Shown one piece after another: positions 26,430 to 35,236 of a stretch of 64,000 bases of DNA. Under the pieces are notes generated by a model. It was not told the DNA's origin, made no database searches, and saw nothing but the letters and a program-made list of their open reading frames with translations. Position numbers and translations under genes: made by a program. Position 1 is the first letter of the stretch. Every line of letters begins with the position of its first letter. Source of the DNA: Candidatus Gastranaerophilales bacterium (GTDB lineage Bacteria; Cyanobacteriota; Vampirovibrionia; Gastranaerophilales; Gastranaerophilaceae); NCBI GenBank assembly GCA_944325065.1, contig CALUYS010000007.1, forward strand, positions 1 through 64,000, read 5' to 3'.

Positions 26430-27650
26430 TTACTGTGCTAAAGCTTTTTTAACTTCTTTTTTGTAAATTTCAACATTTGGTTGCAAAACTTCACTTAATG
26501 CAACATCACTTGGAGTTACATCACCTTTAAGTTGTCTTAATATATTACCTGTATATAATGTTTCAAAATGTTTTAATTCAATAAATTTTGCAATAGAAGA
26601 TAATGATAAATCGCTTAACTCAATTGTTGAAACAGGATGTTGATTTGAATATGCACTTACCACACCTGTTAAAACAGCATTAGCATATTTATCATCTTGT
26701 TTAACAGATACAAATGTAAAGAAAGAATCTTTGTTATTTATATCCAAGTCTGATTCAGCATTGTAATGCAAATATCCAGGTCCAATATTTGTATCAGTTG
26801 AAATATTAGCTTTTAAAGATTCGTTTTTTAACTGTTTTTCCCACAAAGTAGTACCAACAAAAACATCCCCAAAATACTCAACAAAATGTTTAATTTTTCC
26901 ATTTTGTCTTGCATTTACATTAAAAATAGCTAATTTTAAAGCATCATTTTTATCTATATCATCATTCAAAAATTCTTCCTGAGCCTCTAAAGAAGCTTTC
27001 AACATCTTGATTATATCTTCTTTTTTAACACCTACAAAAGCAAGAGTAAAAATAGTAGCATCATCAAAAATTGAAAAACGCCCTCCAACATCATCATGAA
27101 CATAACCTGATAATTTTATGTCACCATTTTCAACAAGTTTTCTTAAATTACTTTTTTCAGGATTTTTATCTGTCATTGCAACAAAAGCTTCCTCAAGTTT
27201 ACGATTCGGCGTTTTAGTTCTAACAAGCTCTTTAGCTTTTTCATATGCAACAGTAGTTTCCAATGTTCCACCAGATTTTGATACAACTAAAAATTTAACT
27301 TCATTTTCTTTTCCTTCAAATTTTTTAGCAAATTTATTAAAACTTATAGGGTCAACTGAAGAATAAAAATGCACCTTGTCTTCCTTGCCAATCATATTAA
27401 TCAAAGCTTCAGTTGTATGTCTTGACCCTCCTATTCCTAAAATAGCAAGTTCTTTTGAACCATCTTTCTTTGCTTCTTGTGCCAAATTATAAAGATTGTC
27501 AATATTTTCAATTTGATTTTTAGGTAAAAAACCTATCCAATTTAGAAATTGACCAGGATTTTGAACTCGTGATTTTACATCAGCAATAGCTTTTTTTGCT
27601 TCAGATTGATAATTATTTTTTAAATCCGCTAAAATTTTTACTTGCACCAT
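26430..27650 (-). CDS. pgi: Glucose-6-phosphate isomerase
   Basis: A cytoplasmic aldose-ketose isomerase of glycolysis and gluconeogenesis. Motifs are LAILGIGGSRHTTEAL (sugar-phosphate site), VVSKSGGTLETT and VGGRFSIFDDATIF. The ATG at 27648-27650 is preferred because a GGAG site overlaps the earlier in-frame ATG at 27669-27671. That start gives 406 residues, shorter than the 450-550 usual for the family, so peripheral elements are missing. The alternative upstream start would add only seven residues. Confidence 0.92.
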   Translation of the reverse strand: MVQVKILADLKNNYQSEAKKAIADVKSRVQNPGQFLNWIGFLPKNQIENIDNLYNLAQEAKKDGSKELAILGIGGSRHTTEALINMIGKEDKVHFYSSVDPISFNKFAKKFEGKENEVKFLVVSKSGGTLETTVAYEKAKELVRTKTPNRKLEEAFVAMTDKNPEKSNLRKLVENGDIKLSGYVHDDVGGRFSIFDDATIFTLAFVGVKKEDIIKMLKASLEAQEEFLNDDIDKNDALKLAIFNVNARQNGKIKHFVEYFGDVFVGTTLWEKQLKNESLKANISTDTNIGPGYLHYNAESDLDINNKDSFFTFVSVKQDDKYANAVLTGVVSAYSNQHPVSTIELSDLSLSSIAKFIELKHFETLYTGNILRQLKGDVTPSDVALSEVLQPNVEIYKKEVKKALAQ

Positions 27651-27804
27651 CTTCTTACAACTCTCCTTCATTTAAAAATAAATATTTCTCATTTTTATGT
27701 TAACACAAAACTTATTTATTACAAATATTACTGTCTTATTACTACATAAAAAGTATAATGTTTTATAATTAAAATATATAAATATATAAATATAAAGTTC
27801 AATG

Positions 27805-27833
27805 TTAGTATAGAAAAAAAGGTTTATTATAAA
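27805..27833 (+). promoter_or_regulatory. Candidate promoter of a small RNA
   Basis: TTAGTA (27805-27810), 17 bp, TATAAA (27828-27833). Only the terminator at 27881-27911 lies downstream on this strand. Confidence 0.35.
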
Positions 27834-27839
27834 AGTACA

Positions 27840-27911
27840 ATAAATCCTCGACTCTTCTGATTGCTTATGCTACTGTTTCTACCTCATTTTTTTATAAATG
27901 AGGTTTTTTTT
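27840..27911 (+). ncRNA. Candidate ~72-nt small RNA
   Basis: Both flanking genes are on the minus strand, yet a strong terminator with eight T residues is oriented for the plus strand. Together with a plausible promoter at 27805-27833 this defines a ~72-nt unit with no ORF. The body is pyrimidine-rich and unusually GC-balanced for the region. I do not recognise the RNA family; it does not show the signal recognition particle RNA core. Confidence 0.45.
27881..27911 (+). terminator. Plus-strand intrinsic terminator
   Basis: A 9-bp stem (acctcattt / aaatgaggt) with a 6-nt loop and an 8-T tail. The adjacent gene ends on the opposite strand. Confidence 0.8.
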
Positions 27912-27925
27912 GACAAATTGGTTTA

Positions 27926-29293
27926 TTAATGATTAATTTGCTGTTCATCAATTTGTTTAACATCATCTTCATCGCATACTTGTTTTTTTTGAATTTTCAA
28001 TTTTAATATACGAGCACAATCTATTTCTAAAACTTCAAAACATAAATCTTTATATTCAGCTTTATCACCTATTTCAGCTATACGACCAAGTTCTTTAACA
28101 ACAAGACCGCCAATAGTTTCTACATCTTCAACATCTTCTTCAAGACTTAAGTCAAAATATTTATAAAGTTCATCAATTCTCATCATTGCATTTGCTATAT
28201 ATTCATTATCATTTATTTTTTCAATATTTGTTTCATCTTCATCATCAAATTCATCTTGGACTTCACCAACTATTTCCTCAATAACATCCTCCAAAGTGAC
28301 AAGTCCTGAGGTTCCCCCAAATTCATCAACAATAATAGCAATTTGTGCATGATTTTTTCTAAATTCAAGAACAAGATTATCGATAGTAACAGTTTCCGGC
28401 ACCAACATAGCTGGTCTTATAATTTTTGATATGTCAACATATTGATTGTTTGCTAAAAAACTATAAAAATCTTTGATATGAACAATTCCCAAAATATGGT
28501 CTAAATCATCTTTATAGACTGGATAGCGTGTATACTGGTTTTCAAGACTAATACGTTTAAATTCTTCATCACTTGCATCAACCGGGATACATACCATATC
28601 AGTTCGTGGAACCATAACTTGTTTTGCTGTCAAATCTGAAAACTTAAATACATTTTGCAGTAAATCTTTTTCTGTTTCATTTAAAACACCTTCTTGATAA
28701 CTTGCATCAATTAACATATTTAATTCTTCAGTTGAATGAACAAACTGAGAAGTATTAGAATGAGGGATATGAAATAATTTTAATAATGAGAACCCTAGTC
28801 CATTTAATACAAAAATCAATGGATTAAATATTTTTGTTATTATTGTCATTGGTTTTGCAACAAATAATGCTATTTTAATAGGAAATTGCAGTGCAATTGC
28901 TTTAGGCATTAATTCACCTATTACTACGTGTAAAATTGTAATAATTGAAAAAGCTATAGCAACTGATATTGAATGAGTTGCAAGTGATTTTGAAATACCT
29001 GGTAGAAATACAAACAATGGCTCAATTATTCGTGCAATTGTTGCTTCACCAACCCAACCTAGACCAATACTTGCAATTGTTATTCCCAATTGTGTCGCAG
29101 CTATATATCTATCTAAATCATTTAATGCCTCGCAAACTATTGAAGCATCTTTATTGCCTTCATCTTTTAGCTGTAATATTTTTGTCTTACGGGCACTTAC
29201 TAAGGCAAATTCTGACGCTACAAAAAAACCATTAGCCAATAATAAACAAATAACAACTATAACATTAAATATAATACTCGTCTCAGATTCCAT
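27926..29293 (-). CDS. CNNM/CorC-HlyC family membrane protein with CBS domains
   Basis: A 455-residue inner-membrane protein of the HlyC/CorC (CNNM-like) family, linked to Mg2+ or Co2+ efflux. The N-terminal DUF21 domain (~1-200) has about three to four helices with ANGFFVASEFALVSARKTK and LGWVGEATIARI. Two CBS domains span ~210-340 (QVMVPRTDMVCI and IVDEFGGTSGLVTLEDVIEE). The C-terminal CorC_HlyC domain follows an acidic linker. AGGAG precedes the ATG. The actual transported ion is not shown by sequence. Confidence 0.9.
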   Translation of the reverse strand: MESETSIIFNVIVVICLLLANGFFVASEFALVSARKTKILQLKDEGNKDASIVCEALNDLDRYIAATQLGITIASIGLGWVGEATIARIIEPLFVFLPGISKSLATHSISVAIAFSIITILHVVIGELMPKAIALQFPIKIALFVAKPMTIITKIFNPLIFVLNGLGFSLLKLFHIPHSNTSQFVHSTEELNMLIDASYQEGVLNETEKDLLQNVFKFSDLTAKQVMVPRTDMVCIPVDASDEEFKRISLENQYTRYPVYKDDLDHILGIVHIKDFYSFLANNQYVDISKIIRPAMLVPETVTIDNLVLEFRKNHAQIAIIVDEFGGTSGLVTLEDVIEEIVGEVQDEFDDEDETNIEKINDNEYIANAMMRIDELYKYFDLSLEEDVEDVETIGGLVVKELGRIAEIGDKAEYKDLCFEVLEIDCARILKLKIQKKQVCDEDDVKQIDEQQINH

Positions 29294-29356
29294 ATTTTCT
29301 CCTACTAATTTTATATTTTAGCAAATTTAAAGATAATTTTCAATAATAAATTATAA

Positions 29357-30757
29357 CTATTTTCCAATGCAAAATTTTTCAAATATATTATTTAAAACTT
29401 CTTCATTTATACTTTCACCGGTTATTTCTTCTAATTTAAGTAATGATCCTTTTATATCTATTGAAATTAAGTCCTGTAACTCTTGATTTTTAACACCGTC
29501 TAATGCTAATTCAAGTGATTTTAATGCTTCATAAAAACAATTTTGCTGTCGAATATTTGTTACATATTCTATTTCATTAAAAGTATTTATTGATTCCATA
29601 ATTGTTTTAAATATTATATTCTTTAATTCATCGATATTTATATCATTTTTTGTTGATATTGCAATATAATTAATTTCTTTTTTATTTTCAAATTTAGATA
29701 ATCTTTTTTTTATGATACTTTCAAGATTTTTCTTATCAATTAAATCTAATTTTGAAAACACAATGATATGAGGCTTGTTTTTTATTTTTTGATAAAGTAT
29801 TAAATCATCCTCTAAAATTTCAGAAGTTAAATCAGAAACAAATAATATTAAATCAGAATTTTTGATTTCATCATTTGATAAGTTAATACCTATTTTTTCA
29901 ACTTCACTAGCTAAATTTATATCACGTAAACCTGCCGTATCCGATAAATTTATATTTAAATCATTAATTATAACACTTTCTTGTATAATATCTCGTGTAG
30001 TTCCAGGTATATTTGTAACAATAGCTCTTTGTAAATTTAATAATCTATTAAATAATGAAGACTTACCAACGTTAACAGCACCCAAAAGAGCAACTTTAAT
30101 CCCTTGTCTTAAAATGTTAGATTCATTAGCTTGCGATAAAATTTTTTTTATTTTAATAATTATATTATTTAAAATACTTTCAATCTCATCATAACTCAAA
30201 TCTTCCACATCTTCAGGGAAATCAATAGATGCCGTGATTCTTGATAATAGATTAATTATTTCATTTTTAATATTTTTGACTTCAATAAAAAGTTTTCCAC
30301 GTAAATTTGTTACACTTTTCTTTGCAAATTTCGACGTATTTGAATGAATAATATCCAAAATAGATTCAGCTTGAGTTAAATCAAGTTTTTTATTTAAAAA
30401 AGCTCTTTTAGTGAATTCTCCACGTTTTGCACATCTTGCACCTTGCTTAAATATAATATCAAGGATATTTTTAACATTTGCCATACCCCCATGACAATTG
30501 ATTTCAATAACATCTTCACCTGTGTAACTTTTCGGGGCCTTAAATGTTAATATTATTACTTCATCAATATAATTTTTATTCTCATCAACAATCCAGCAAT
30601 GATAAATTTTGTTATGAGTATCAATTTTAATACTTGCAATTTTATTAATAATATTGAATGCATCTTTTCCTGATATTCGAATTACTCCTATTGAACCAAT
30701 TCCAAATGGAGTTGCAATTGCTGCTATTGTATCAAAGTCATAATCATTAATTGTCAT
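29357..30757 (-). CDS. mnmE: tRNA uridine-5-carboxymethylaminomethyl modification GTPase
   Basis: MnmE (TrmE), 466 residues, which acts with MnmG to modify the wobble uridine of tRNAs. The N-terminal folate-binding domain begins DTIAAIATPFGIGSIGVIRISG. The G domain is inserted in the helical domain with G1 GAVNVGKSS, and a G3-like DTAGLRD. The C-terminal CxGK motif is C463-I-G-K466, the conserved catalytic tail. No Shine-Dalgarno is seen; TAAAAT lies 7 nt before the ATG, so a leaderless transcript is possible. Confidence 0.96.
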   Translation of the reverse strand: MTINDYDFDTIAAIATPFGIGSIGVIRISGKDAFNIINKIASIKIDTHNKIYHCWIVDENKNYIDEVIILTFKAPKSYTGEDVIEINCHGGMANVKNILDIIFKQGARCAKRGEFTKRAFLNKKLDLTQAESILDIIHSNTSKFAKKSVTNLRGKLFIEVKNIKNEIINLLSRITASIDFPEDVEDLSYDEIESILNNIIIKIKKILSQANESNILRQGIKVALLGAVNVGKSSLFNRLLNLQRAIVTNIPGTTRDIIQESVIINDLNINLSDTAGLRDINLASEVEKIGINLSNDEIKNSDLILFVSDLTSEILEDDLILYQKIKNKPHIIVFSKLDLIDKKNLESIIKKRLSKFENKKEINYIAISTKNDINIDELKNIIFKTIMESINTFNEIEYVTNIRQQNCFYEALKSLELALDGVKNQELQDLISIDIKGSLLKLEEITGESINEEVLNNIFEKFCIGK

Positions 30758-30856
30758 TGTATATATATTTTACAATCAATAACTTTTTTATACAAGTTAT
30801 TGATTGCAAAATAATACTATAAAAATATTGATAAAGAAAATTAAAAAATAGAAATT

Positions 30857-31165
30857 TTAATCAGTTTCTTTACCATCAAATATATCAGAAGCTTCCTTGG
30901 CTCCTTCTTTATAAAAATCACTTTCATCAGGGTCAAGTTTTTCCAATAACTTTAAAAAATTACCAGCATGAACTTTTTCATCATCAGCAATTTCTCGTAA
31001 TAATTTGATAGCATCGTTATCATCAATTGACTCGGCTAGTTGATCATAAAGTTGTATTGCTTCATACTCAGATGCTATATTAAAACGTATTGCACGAATT
31101 AATTCTTCTTTTGTCAATTTTCTTTCACATTTATTGCCATTAAAAGGGTTACTAAACTCCGGCAT
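30857..31165 (-). CDS. Ferritin-like diiron protein (EncFtn/rubrerythrin-related)
   Basis: A 102-residue two-helix ferritin-like protein. The putative iron ligands are E33 (SEYEAIQLY), E63 and H66 (DDEKVHAG). This E-30-E-x-x-H spacing matches the half-ferroxidase of encapsulated ferritins, which need dimerisation to form an iron site. Short proteins of this kind in anaerobes are often labelled rubrerythrin, but the rubredoxin domain is absent. No encapsulin shell gene is in the window. It has AAAGGAG before the ATG and diverges from a superoxide dismutase with 173 bp between, which supports a role in iron storage or oxidative stress. Confidence 0.82.
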   Translation of the reverse strand: MPEFSNPFNGNKCERKLTKEELIRAIRFNIASEYEAIQLYDQLAESIDDNDAIKLLREIADDEKVHAGNFLKLLEKLDPDESDFYKEGAKEASDIFDGKETD

Positions 31166-31338
31166 CTTAATTCTCCTTTTTATTTTAATACTTTTTAATT
31201 ATTTTGGATTTTATAAAATAAATCATTACCCAAAAAGATTAGCATTTTATAAACTTATTTATTAATCAATCAACGCTAGACTTAAGTATAAAATTTATAT
31301 TTAATAGATATAGTATTTTATTAAATAAGGAGAATTTT

Positions 31339-31953
31339 ATGACACATCAAATAGTCGAAGCCAAAGATTACAGCTATTTATTAGGAAATTTAGAGGGATT
31401 TGGAGATGAACTTTTAAAACAACATTTTGAACTTTATAATGGATACGTTAAAAGTGTAAATGAAATAAACACAAAAATTGCCCAATTAACTCAAAAAAAA
31501 GGGAATCCTTCATATTCAGAATATAGGAGTCTTTTAAGCTTTAAAGCATTTCCTCAAAATGGTGTCGTTTTACACGAATTTTATTTTTCAAATTTAAGTT
31601 CAAAAAAAACTCAACCATCTGAAAAATTATTACACTTTATTAATCAAGAATTTAATTCATTTGATAAATACATTAATGACTTAAAAGAAGCTGCAAAATG
31701 CACACGCTCAGGCTGGGTAATTTTAAGCTACGATGAACGTCAAATAAAAATTCAACATTCAGTAATTGACTTACATGATGAACATGTTCCTCTTTTAAAC
31801 ATACCTTTACTTGTACTTGATGTATGGGAACATTCCTATACTCTTGATTATGGTATAAATAAAGCAGCTTATTTAGATGCTTTTATTAATAATATTGATT
31901 GGGAACAAGTTTCAAAAAGACTTGAAAATGTATGCACACACGATATTTGTTAA
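31339..31953 (+). CDS. Superoxide dismutase, Fe/Mn family
   Basis: A 204-residue cytoplasmic Fe/Mn superoxide dismutase. The four metal ligands are H29 (LLKQHFELYNGYV), H79 (VVLHEFYF), D161 and H165 (DVWEHSYTLDYG). The usual Gly-Gly-His region before H79 is diverged, so metal preference cannot be read from sequence. AAGGAGA precedes the ATG. It diverges from the ferritin-like gene, forming an oxidative-stress pair, and its stop is 2 bp from the stop of convergent mnmA. There is no signal peptide. Confidence 0.93.
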   Translation: MTHQIVEAKDYSYLLGNLEGFGDELLKQHFELYNGYVKSVNEINTKIAQLTQKKGNPSYSEYRSLLSFKAFPQNGVVLHEFYFSNLSSKKTQPSEKLLHFINQEFNSFDKYINDLKEAAKCTRSGWVILSYDERQIKIQHSVIDLHDEHVPLLNIPLLVLDVWEHSYTLDYGINKAAYLDAFINNIDWEQVSKRLENVCTHDIC

Positions 31954-31955
31954 GC

Positions 31956-33017
31956 TTACTTTTCAATCCACCCCCCACCTATTAAAGATTTATCATTTAA
32001 ATCATAAAATACTGCAGCCTGACCGTTTGTAACTGAATGAATAGGATCATCAAAAGTAACATAGCCTTCATTGTTTTTTTTAAGGCATATTTTACCTGTA
32101 AAAAAATTCATATTATAACGTATTTTAATATATGCTCTAAACTCTAATTCTTTATAATTAGGATTTTGTATAAACACATTTTTAAGATTTACAAAATGTT
32201 CATTAAGCTCACGTTTTACACCTAAATATACAATATTATTTTCGCTATCAATATTTATAACATAAAGAGGAACATCATAAGATATCCCTATACCTTTTCT
32301 TTGCCCCACTGTATATAGATAGCATCCATCGTGAGTTCCAATGACTTTATTTTCGCTTTTTAAAATAAAGTTACCTTTATTTTTCCCAAATTTTTTAAGC
32401 AAATATTTTTTTGTTGTACAAGGTTTTTTTATAAAACATATATCTTGACTTTCTTTAGCAGATTTTGAAGGTAAATTATTTTCAAAAGCAATCTTTCTTA
32501 CTTGATCTTTAGTTAAAGAACATAAAGGAAACAAAGTTTTTGATAGTTGGTACTGATTAAGTTCAAACAAAAAATATAATTGATCCTTTTTACAATCAGA
32601 AGCTGCCTTGAGAGTATATACTCCATTTTCATATTCAATTTTGGCATAATGCCCTGTTGCAACGTAATCACATTTTAACTCATTTATAGCATAATCAAAT
32701 AATTCTCCCCATTTAATAGTCTTATTACATACAATACAAGGATTTGGTGTTTTACCATTTTTATAATTATTCTCAAAATATTCGACTACATTATCTTTAA
32801 ATTTTGATGACAAATCTAAAATATAATGTTTTATACCCAATGTTTTTGCCACATTTTTAGCACTTTGAGCGATCTGATTAAAATTTTGATCATCAATCAT
32901 TTTGGAGGTAAGTCCAACTACTTCATATCCAAGTTTTTGAAGTAAAAAAGCACTAACAGAACTATCAAGACCACCACTTAATAAAATTGCAACTTTAGAC
33001 CTTAAGTTCGTTTTCAT
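31956..33017 (-). CDS. mnmA: tRNA-specific 2-thiouridylase
   Basis: MnmA, which thiolates U34 of Lys, Glu and Gln tRNAs. The PP-loop SGGLDSS is at residues 14-20. The catalytic cysteine pair lies in NPCIVCNKTIKWG and QDICFI. The ATG at 33015-33017 is chosen (353 residues) because an AAGAAGG site precedes it, while an upstream TTG would lie inside that site. The gene start overlaps the end of the upstream 182-residue gene by 23 bp, implying coupling. mnmE in this window modifies the same wobble uridine. Confidence 0.96.
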   Translation of the reverse strand: MKTNLRSKVAILLSGGLDSSVSAFLLQKLGYEVVGLTSKMIDDQNFNQIAQSAKNVAKTLGIKHYILDLSSKFKDNVVEYFENNYKNGKTPNPCIVCNKTIKWGELFDYAINELKCDYVATGHYAKIEYENGVYTLKAASDCKKDQLYFLFELNQYQLSKTLFPLCSLTKDQVRKIAFENNLPSKSAKESQDICFIKKPCTTKKYLLKKFGKNKGNFILKSENKVIGTHDGCYLYTVGQRKGIGISYDVPLYVINIDSENNIVYLGVKRELNEHFVNLKNVFIQNPNYKELEFRAYIKIRYNMNFFTGKICLKKNNEGYVTFDDPIHSVTNGQAAVFYDLNDKSLIGGGWIEK

Positions 33018-33543
33018 AATAATCAATACCTTCTTGTGTTAAAATATAATGTTTTGGAGAGTTAATACTTTCATCTTCATCAAGTTTTATATACCCACAA
33101 GCCATAGCTTCTTCCAATATGGGATGATCAATTGGAAAATTAGTAATAGGATATATCTTGTTATTAATTTGTTTTAAAGTAAAACTTTTTAAATTTTCAA
33201 TAGTTTGTAAGTAAAAAGCACAGAGAATAAATCTTTTTAAATTACTCTGTGGGTTTTTCTCAAAATAGAAAGTTTTAAAAGCGTCTGTTTCAAATTGTTT
33301 TTCAATCACATTTGTTTTAGGATTTTCCATTGCTTCTTCTAATTTTTTTTCAAAACTTACTTGAGAAAATTGAGTCTTTATATCATTTTTTTCTTCATAT
33401 GGTATTTTTTTTATATTTTCTTCTTTTTGTTCAAAAATTTTTTCTAAATAATAAGAAGATTTTTCATTAAAAATCTCCAAATTATCAGTTGAAAATTCAA
33501 ACTCAAGTTCATTTTTTTTAATTTTAAAATAATAATTATACAT
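32995..33543 (-). CDS. Hypothetical protein, possible C-terminal winged helix
   Basis: A 182-residue acidic/Lys-rich protein of unknown family. The N-terminal ~70 residues are predicted helical and charged. The C-terminal ~90 residues (from FILCAFYLQTIENL to HYILTQEGIDYYENEL) look like a small winged-helix domain: a helical bundle, a short PITNFPIDHP loop, and a terminal wing resembling LTQEGIDYY of archaeal-type helix-turn-helix proteins. That fold reading is inference. An AGGAT site precedes the ATG. It overlaps mnmA by 23 bp, so the two are coexpressed. Confidence 0.75.
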   Translation of the reverse strand: MYNYYFKIKKNELEFEFSTDNLEIFNEKSSYYLEKIFEQKEENIKKIPYEEKNDIKTQFSQVSFEKKLEEAMENPKTNVIEKQFETDAFKTFYFEKNPQSNLKRFILCAFYLQTIENLKSFTLKQINNKIYPITNFPIDHPILEEAMACGYIKLDEDESINSPKHYILTQEGIDYYENELKV

Positions 33544-33686
33544 TTTTGCAATCCTAATTTATAAATATACTTTATTTTAACATTCATAAACGTTAAATTT
33601 TGTAACAATTTATATCTAAAAAGTTAATATTTAAAGGCAAAAAATACTTTATAAAATTATAAAGTAAGTAATTAGGAGAATTAAAT

Positions 33687-34217
33687 ATGAATTTAAGTGG
33701 GATCAATTTTGGCATGCAACCTTTTGCTACACCATATACAAATTTGCAGATGCAAATACCTCAACAAACAAGTATACCATGCCAACCAATAAATCAACCG
33801 ATAAATGTAACAGCAGGATTATCAATGCCAATGTCATTTGGTTCAATTCCAGACATAGGAAGATATTATATACCATATCCCCAAGTATATCTACAAAACG
33901 CACCAACATTTGAACAACCACAACAAACACAAACTCTTCCTCAAACACAACCCCAAGTACAAACATTACAACCAAACATGCAATTTTTTGGTAATGGTCA
34001 AGTCCAATCTCAATCACAAACCCAACAAGCAGCTCAAAACCAATTAAAAACTGAACTTGAACAAAATGTAAATTTGCAAACAAGAAACAATCAAATTTTC
34101 GGTCAAAATCAAGGTCAAACACAAGAAATTTCACCCAAAAGTTTAAATGCTATAAATAATTATCCAAACTCAAATTTCCCAATGCCAAATATGCAAGCAA
34201 ATCAAATTCAAACATAA
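33687..34217 (+). CDS. Gln/Pro/Asn-rich low-complexity protein with INFG motif
   Basis: A 176-residue low-complexity protein, over a quarter Gln with many Pro and Asn, like a prion-like or disordered linker. The N-terminus MNLSGINFGMQPF contains the hydrophobic-x-F-G motif shared with other unrecognised proteins here. It has no signal peptide or membrane segment. TAGGAGAA precedes the ATG and a terminator follows its stop (34251-34283), so it is a real transcription unit. Function is unknown. Confidence 0.7.
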   Translation: MNLSGINFGMQPFATPYTNLQMQIPQQTSIPCQPINQPINVTAGLSMPMSFGSIPDIGRYYIPYPQVYLQNAPTFEQPQQTQTLPQTQPQVQTLQPNMQFFGNGQVQSQSQTQQAAQNQLKTELEQNVNLQTRNNQIFGQNQGQTQEISPKSLNAINNYPNSNFPMPNMQANQIQT

Positions 34218-34250
34218 AAATTTATAAAATAAAGTTAATAAAAATTTTAA

Positions 34251-34283
34251 AACTCCGAGTTTTAATTGACAAGGAGTTTTTTC
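34251..34283 (+). terminator. Terminator with the rplU promoter -35 in its loop
   Basis: Stem aactcc / ggagtt (34251-34256 and 34273-34278) with a T tail. The 16-nt loop contains TTGACA of the next promoter. Confidence 0.65.
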
Positions 34284-34294
34284 ATTGTTATAGT
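34266..34294 (+). promoter_or_regulatory. rplU-rpmA promoter
   Basis: TTGACA (34266-34271), 17 bp, TATAGT (34289-34294), one of the best promoter matches in the window. Transcription would start near 34301. Confidence 0.6.
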
Positions 34295-34316
34295 TAATAT
34301 AGTAATATTATTAAAA

Positions 34317-34359
34317 AGGTATGCTGTATTAAATGTTCTTAAAAAGAACTGCGGCACCT
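34317..34359 (+). promoter_or_regulatory. Structured 5' leader of rplU, candidate ribosomal-protein autoregulation element
   Basis: Nested pairing in the predicted leader: aggt/acct (34317-34320 with 34356-34359), gctg/cggc (34323-34326 with 34352-34355), and an apical gttctt/aagaac hairpin (34335-34340 with 34344-34349). It lies just before a GAGAGGA ribosome site. Leaders of this kind control L21 operons in some Firmicutes. No sequence-level match to those was tested. Confidence 0.5.
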
Positions 34360-34382
34360 AATCAATAGAGAGGAAAAATAAG

Positions 34383-34733
34383 ATGTACGCTATTATTGAA
34401 GCATCAGGGAAACAATACAAAGTTGAAGAAGGTCGTTATGTTGATTTTGAACTTTTAGGTAAAAAAGTTGATGAAAAAGTTACTTTTGAAAAAGTTATAA
34501 TGTTAGTTAACGGTAAAAAATCAAAAATTGGTCAACCTTATGTTGCAAACGCACAAGTTGAAGGCAAGGTTATAAAAATTGATAAAAATAAAAAAATTAT
34601 TATTTATAAACAACGTGCAAAAAAAGGTTATCGAAGAAAACAAGGACATAGACAAGGTTTTTGTCGTGTTATGATTAATAAAATTAAAACAAAAGCTGAA
34701 AAAACACAAAATACATCAAATGAAGAAGTTTAA
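34383..34733 (+). CDS. rplU: 50S ribosomal protein L21
   Basis: L21, 116 residues, with [23 protein letters not shown] at the start and [20 protein letters not shown] towards the C-terminus, the RNA-binding region. A short basic and polar tail exceeds the ~103-residue core. It is translated from a GAGAGG site and followed 29 bp later by rpmA, the usual L21-L27 pair. It is preceded by a structured leader that may be bound by L21. Confidence 0.97.
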   Translation: MYAIIEASGKQYKVEEGRYVDFELLGKKVDEKVTFEKVIMLVNGKKSKIGQPYVANAQVEGKVIKIDKNKKIIIYKQRAKKGYRRKQGHRQGFCRVMINKIKTKAEKTQNTSNEEV

Positions 34734-34762
34734 ATATAAAATGATAGATAGGAGAATATAAA

Positions 34763-35020
34763 ATGGCACATAAGAAGGGTGTTGGTTCGTCAAAAAACGG
34801 TCGTGATTCAGAAAGTAAGCGACTTGGTGTGAAAAAATATGGCGGCGAAAATGTTTTAGCAGGTAATATAATAGTTCGTCAAAGAGGTACAAAAATTCAT
34901 CCTGGAGTTAATGTAGGAATTGGTTCAGATGATACTTTATTTGCACTTATTGATGGTAAAGTTAAATTTGAGCCATATCGTCGTACTCGAAAACAAGTTA
35001 GTGTTTATGCTACAAATTAA
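34763..35020 (+). CDS. rpmA: 50S ribosomal protein L27
   Basis: L27, 85 residues. It begins [19 protein letters not shown], so it has the mature N-terminus near the peptidyl transferase centre and lacks the N-terminal pre-sequence that Firmicutes cleave with Prp. [15 protein letters not shown] is the conserved core. It is the second gene of the rplU operon and is closed by a strong terminator at 35048-35082. Confidence 0.97.
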   Translation: MAHKKGVGSSKNGRDSESKRLGVKKYGGENVLAGNIIVRQRGTKIHPGVNVGIGSDDTLFALIDGKVKFEPYRRTRKQVSVYATN

Positions 35021-35047
35021 AATTTAATTTTAATAATATATAAATAG

Positions 35048-35082
35048 AAAAGGGAATAGTTAAAAACTATTCCCTTTTTTTA
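35048..35082 (+). terminator. rplU-rpmA terminator
   Basis: A 13-bp stem (arms 35048-35060 and 35066-35078, core gggaatagt) with a T run. Confidence 0.9.
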
Positions 35083-35236
35083 TAAAAATTTATAACATAA
35101 TTTTAAAAATTAAAATATTATATTTTTAATATAAATTATATAATTTTTTATACTTTATATCTAGAATAAATTTTGTTATTTTTTTATTTAACTGTGATAA
35201 AATAGAAAATATAGTATAATTCAAGGGATCAGTATA

